This document shows positions 8,352 to 11,696 of a DNA stretch of 11,696 nt, in pieces (the first letter of the stretch is position 1; each line of letters begins with the position of its first letter). A program made the position numbers and the translations under genes. The stretch spans positions 1 through 11,696 of the forward strand of contig UZAE01001747.1 in assembly GCA_900617975.1 (NCBI GenBank), in the 5' to 3' direction. The notes beneath the pieces were generated by a model, which did not search any database, was not told the DNA's origin, and was given only the letters and a program-made list of their open reading frames with translations. The DNA comes from Rodentolepis nana. Its lineage: Eukaryota; Platyhelminthes; Cestoda; Cyclophyllidea; Hymenolepididae.

Positions 8352-8679
8352 CCAGTTCTACAGCTGCGAATTCTAAAATGTTACTCCCAGTCCCTACTCG
8401 TATGATGCTGCACGCATTTGTATAATCATGCTTGATCTCGCAATAAACAGACTAATTTGCCAAATAGGTGACTATAAGACAAAAAAAATTAATATTCTCC
8501 CATGAAAAGCCAGAGCATATTCAAACCCGTAATATGATCTCTAATATGTTAGGATCTTTCGAATAACGAGACAACAGACTCTATGCCAAAATTTAGCCCA
8601 AAAAATTTTTCCTACTTTAAATACTCAATACTTTCTTAACTTGTTATTTCTAATTTTCAAAGGACTCGTCCAGTCTGCG
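8352..8679. other. Noncoding stretch
   Basis: No frame of interest occurs here. AATAAA lies at 8442-8447 on the plus strand. It is meaningful only if the plus-strand exon reading of 8283-8351 is right. Otherwise the sequence is AT-rich and unremarkable. Confidence 0.4.
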
Positions 8680-8746
8680 GACATTTAATTATTCCATTTA
8701 ATTAAACCCTCGTCACTTCCGCCAGCAGAATAATTAAATTAATGTC
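8680..8746. promoter_or_regulatory. Imperfect inverted repeat with three TAATTA motifs
   Basis: The left arm GACATTTAATTATTC (8680-8694) pairs with GAATAATTAAATTAATGTC (8728-8746), with a 4-base bulge and a 33-base loop. TAATTA occurs at 8686-8691, 8699-8704 and 8731-8736. The loop is comparatively rich in G+C. This could be a homeodomain-type regulatory element or a structured transcript, and chance pairing of AT-rich arms is also possible. Confidence 0.2.
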
Positions 8747-8941
8747 TGATCTCCGGATATTGTCTTTCAAATTTTATTTTAAACCAATCGATTACTCATT
8801 AATGTTTTTGTAACTAGAAAAAAACATAATTTATTTTAAATCATTAGCGAAACCATTTTTACATTTTAAACATGATTCCTTATATTGAATGTAATTTATT
8901 AAGCAGACATTCTATATTACTTAAGCAACCAAAACACTTAC

Positions 8942-8985
8942 CAGACTGGCTTTTATTTACCGTAGACGTTACGGTTGCTCAAACC
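8942..8985 (-). other. Possible short noncoding exon with poly-C acceptor
   Basis: On the minus strand a long C-rich tract (about 8991-9008, including eleven C) is followed by accttag, then 44 bases, then the donor CTG|gtaagtg. Both splice signals are good. All three frames of the 44 bases contain a stop codon, so if used it would be a UTR, poison or noncoding-RNA exon. An inner donor, CTACG|gtaaat, would shorten it to 25 bases. The C run may be a homopolymer unrelated to splicing. Confidence 0.18.
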
Positions 8986-9130
8986 CTAAGGTGGGGAGGG
9001 GGGGGGGGAAGACGGTAGATCAAACGATTAATGTTCTATTAACCAATTGAATAATTTTGTTCATAAGGCAAAAGAACTTAGCGCATGCCAAGCTTCCTGG
9101 TTAGAACATGATTGCGGTGACAGGTGCTCC

Positions 9131-9149
9131 GGTGGTGGTTTCCACCACC
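9131..9149. repeat. Perfect 8-bp hairpin next to copy D
   Basis: GGTGGTGG, loop TTT, CCACCACC. It lies within a short G+C-rich patch (about 9085-9155) immediately outside the tail of retroposon copy D. No family is recognised for the patch. As an RNA or single strand it would form a very stable stem. Confidence 0.75.
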
Positions 9150-9155
9150 AGAAAT

Positions 9156-9493
9156 CCAAAAATTTATTTATATCAAATGGTAGGCGTTTTGATGGCTATC
9201 ATTAGCCCTTTAGCTGACTTCAGGCTTCACAGAGAGGAGGAGGAACATCAAAGTGACAAAAAGTCGAGAGGGGGGGGGGGAAAGAAGAGTGCTTCAAAGA
9301 TGTAAATGAGACAGACACAAAGATAGAAAAAAGGTGAGGTGAGGACTATAGAAGCAATCGAATATGACATGCGATGGGGCGATGGTGGTTTGAAGTCAGA
9401 AGTCAACTGCCGGTTAATTGACCTTTTGCCGAATGAGTATACGTTGTCCAGGGGGCACCACATGGAGGTAAGTCTATCGCACACCCCAAAAAT
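9156..9493 (-). mobile_element. SINE-like retroposon copy D
   Basis: This is a full-length copy with sense on the minus strand and the element at 9164-9485. The tail at the left is TTATTTATATC. The near-palindrome TGATGGCTATCA, an eleven-G run (9270-9280) and the 5' end AAGTCTATCGCACACCC follow in the family order. CCAAAAAT occurs at 9156-9163 and 9486-9493, an 8-bp candidate target-site duplication that is low in complexity and so less convincing than those of A, B and E. Open frames of 65 to 95 codons on both strands here (9108-9305, 9248-9535, 9339-9548) run across the repeat and are not regarded as genes. A donor-like GTAAGT lies at 9468-9473 on the plus strand. Confidence 0.85.
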
Positions 9494-9912
9494 CGATAAT
9501 TGGATGCAAAATGGATGGAGTGAATATAATTTCATTTTTTTCCAATAAAAAATTTTCAGAAATGAAATTAAGAAAGCGTGCTTAAAATTACCCTCTCCAC
9601 CTTCTTAAAATTTCCTTATTATTGCTGGGATCTTTGCATATTCATAACGGAAATATTAATAGATGAGAGGAAACCATTGTCATTACATGATTCAATCACG
9701 CCAATTGCAATTGCTATACATCTTTCAAATTTTGCTCAATTGTTAAGTCATCTCTTCACTTTTTAAGGTAAATTTGGGATCATTTAAGTATACAATATCA
9801 TTGTACTTTTAATATATATCGTTACTGTCACAAGTCAACAACCGTGAATTTTAGGAATTAATTAAATTTATAATTTCCAATTTTCTTTCCTGTAATGCAA
9901 TTCCCATTATAA
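9494..9912. other. AT-rich stretch, no gene seen
   Basis: Only one modest plus-strand frame (9578-9766, no ATG start) lies here. It is rich in Leu, Ile, Ser and Phe, as AT-rich chance frames usually are. No repeat, RNA or splice pair is supported. Confidence 0.45.
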
Positions 9913-10257
9913 CTACTTAAAGGCAGAAAAGTTGAAGCGAACACTTCTAGGAACTCCTGATGTGAACTCGAGTTCCTACCGCACATCTAAATCCCAGAAG
10001 AAACCATTTTCCATCACAGCGAGATCTTTGATATGGTTCGCGTTGAATGCAAGGTCTAAAATCAGAATGGCTAAATTTGCGTGTAATCCGCTCGAAAGCA
10101 GATACGCATCAGTGTCTTCTTGGGCAAAAAAAATTTTCAAAAGACAATATTTCCATAAACCTCGGGATAAACACCAGTGTGATGCAGCTTTTTGATGAAC
10201 ACATTCAAGGGAGGGGGCTCTGAAACGTTTTTTTGACCAACCAAACAATTTATTCAA
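9913..10257. other. Coding-like island, possibly an exon or decayed gene fragment
   Basis: Composition here is more balanced than in the flanks and frames are open on both strands. The plus frame runs about 100 codons (9896-10195, no ATG at its start) and is basic. The minus frame 9976-10257 is about 93 codons, again without ATG. Its part including QEDTDAYLLSSGLHANLAIL has well-mixed codons of the purine-first type seen in real genes. That frame ends at TAG (9976-9978), then continues open for 20 more codons to a second TAG at 9913-9915, as a decayed gene would. A minus-strand acceptor-like aaacgtttcag ends at about 10220. The frame it favours (PPPLNVFIKKLHHTG) runs into TGA just before a run of eight T, where the better frame continues. 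A pseudogene with a frameshift and a stop fits; so does chance. No family is recognised. Confidence 0.2.
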
Positions 10258-10851
10258 GCCATAAACTTAAAACTACTCCATCACTCTGTAAGCAAACCTT
10301 GAGTATTGAGATCTGCAGCGCATATACTTTTCAAGGTGACTTTTACCGAATCTTCCGAAATCTAAATGAGACTTAAATATCAAACGATTCGCGTTGACTC
10401 TTGTTTTATTTCTCGATCAAAGTAATTGTCGTTTCGACATTTAAGAATATTGATATTGCTTAAATAAACCTTCTTTTGATAATGACATTAAAAATACTGG
10501 AAGAATTTGTCTAATTTTTCAAATGTTTACAACGCTTTACCCACGTTTATAAGAAAGACCGGCAGTTGATGTAATTAAGGTGGATTCGTCTAGTTGAGAA
10601 GAGGGTTTGAACATCTGTAGCATTTTTCCCGATTTCACATGCACTTTGCAATTCCTCTGTCGGACCAAACTTTTTTCATAAGACCAATGCAAATGGAAAA
10701 ATCACCTCAAAAATAGCATTTCAAGCAGCCAAGGTTGCTTTTTTTGTGTGGGCAATTCCAAATTGAGTGAATGAAATTGGCATGAAATTTTTTGCATTCA
10801 GCGGGCAGCATTACTGGGGCTTTACTTTACGCAGGTTTTTGATAATAATAC
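10258..10851. other. Noncoding stretch
   Basis: No frame or splice pair worth reporting is visible. The motif CCGGCAGTTGA near 10560 matches an internal block of the retroposon, but nothing around it aligns, so it is taken as coincidence. Confidence 0.4.
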
Positions 10852-11203
10852 TTTTTTAATGAGAGGGGTGTGCGTAGACACTACCTTCACGTGGTGCACT
10901 CTGGGCAACGTATACTCATACGGCAAAAAAGTTTATTAATCAGCAGTTGATTTCTGACTTCAAACTACCATGACCCGACTGCATGTTATATTCGACTCCT
11001 TCCACAGTACTCACCTCACCCTTTTTCTATCCTTGTGTCTGTCTCTTTTACATTTTTGAAACACAATTCTGTCCCCCCCTTCCATCTCGACTTTTATTCA
11101 CTTTGATGTTCCTTCCCATCTGTGAAGCCTAAAGTTAATTAAGGGCTAATGATAACTATCAAAACGTCTGACATTTGATAAAAATAAATATTTTTCAATG
11201 AGA
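10852..11203 (+). mobile_element. SINE-like retroposon copy E with target-site duplications
   Basis: This is a full-length copy with sense on the plus strand and the element at 10865-11190. It begins GGGGTGTGCGTAGACAC, passes CACGTGGTGCACTCTGGGC, the ATTCGACTCC block and the C-rich tract, and ends ATAAAAATAAATA. The flanking direct repeats are TTTTTTAATGAGA at 10852-10864 and TTTTTCAATGAGA at 11191-11203, 12 of 13 identical. The 5' end coincides with that of B and D, which argues for a defined element rather than random truncation. Copy F lies 244 bases downstream in the opposite orientation. Confidence 0.87.
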
Positions 11204-11434
11204 AAAGTAATTTGTATTATTTTCAGGTTAGTAGCGTTAGGAAGAGACAACTGAATTGAGGGGACGTAAAGTAACTAAACAACTTAGTCGATTTGCCTAT
11301 GAGCTCTGGGTGTCAGTGGCTGTAAGAACGTCCCGACATCCGTAATTTTGATCAGGACCTTTAAACTTTGGATCTGGGTTATTTTGGACTCCTTGTAAGA
11401 AGGAAGTGAGTAAAAAGTAAGTTGTATGAAGTAT
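11204..11434. other. Spacer between inverted copies E and F
   Basis: This is more balanced sequence with no supported gene. On the plus strand tattattttcag is directly followed by gttagt (junction 11226/11227), an acceptor abutting a donor. On the minus strand gacgttcttacag ends at about 11322 as an acceptor-like site. Neither defines an exon. Confidence 0.35.
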
Positions 11435-11643
11435 ATTTATTTATTTCAAATGGGAGGCGTTTTGATAGCTATCATTACCCCTTTAATTGACTTCGGGCTT
11501 CACAGAGGGGAGGAGGAACATCAAGGTAGCAGAAAGTCGAGGGGTGGGGAAGAGAAGAGCGATTCACAGATGTAAAAGAGGCAAACAGACACAAAGGTAG
11601 AGAAAAGGTAAGATGAGTACTGTGAAAGCGGTCGAATATGTCA
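11435..11643 (-). mobile_element. SINE-like retroposon copy F, 5'-truncated
   Basis: Sense is on the minus strand. The tail TATTTATTTATTTC, the perfect palindrome TGATAGCTATCA and the internal blocks match the family up to GTCGAATATG near 11640. Similarity then stops, and the expected block continuing towards CAGTGGGGTGATGG is missing, although about 50 bases of window remain. The copy therefore lacks roughly the first third of the element. Truncation at the 5' end is common in retroposition by incomplete reverse transcription. No confident target-site duplication was found. The following sequence is purine-rich and includes a run of ten G (11683-11692). Confidence 0.8.
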
Positions 11644-11696
11644 GAAAATAATTTTTCATATGGGAAGGGGAGAAAGGGTGTTGGGGGGGGGGCTGG

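Noticed and set aside
9108..9548. Overlapping open frames of 65-95 codons on both strands
   Set aside because: They run through retroposon copy D and are broken in the other copies.
1..11696. Bacterial or phage system, CRISPR array, toxin-antitoxin or operon
   Set aside because: There are no coding-dense strands, no regularly spaced repeats and no ribosome-binding-site pattern; the splice signals and SINE-type insertions indicate an animal nuclear genome.

Overview
The window looks like nuclear DNA from an animal, most probably an arthropod or other invertebrate (inference). By eye it is about two-thirds A+T. It has no long open reading frame, no operon-like gene packing and no bacterial or phage signature. 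It does have intron-style splice signals, short G/C homopolymers and six copies of one short interspersed repeat. No protein family could be named, so the species stays open.

The clearest structure is a repeat family of about 330 bp. Copies A (89-417), B (4247-4578), C (about 7865-8206), D (9164-9485), E (10865-11190) and F (about 11435-11643, 5'-truncated) occur in both orientations and make up roughly one sixth of the window. In the sense direction the element starts near GGGGTGTGCGATAGAC, holds a C-rich tract, and ends in a TAAA/ATAAA tail. Copies A, B and E have 13-16 bp near-perfect flanking direct repeats, and D has an 8 bp one. That is the signature of target-primed retroposition. Because four copies share the same 5' end, a SINE or SINE-like non-autonomous retroposon fits better than random LINE 3' fragments.

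The best gene evidence is on the minus strand: a candidate coding exon at 4031-4123 with a CAA|gtaagt donor, a possible last coding exon at 3496-3540, and AATAAA at 3382-3387. Read together they would be the C-terminus of an unrecognised protein, with the rest of the gene at higher coordinates or outside the window. Copy B would then lie in the intron just upstream.

Weaker coding-like or splice-like islands lie at 1339-1586 (+), 1619-2002 (-, with a possible 15-nt microexon at 1901-1915), 6402-6844, 8207-8351, 8942-8985 (-) and 9913-10257. The remaining sequence reads as AT-rich intron or intergenic DNA, with two TAATTA clusters (6876-6909, 8680-8746) and several G/C homopolymers of 10-15 bases. 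No RNA gene, CRISPR array, integron, phage or bacterial mobile element was found.
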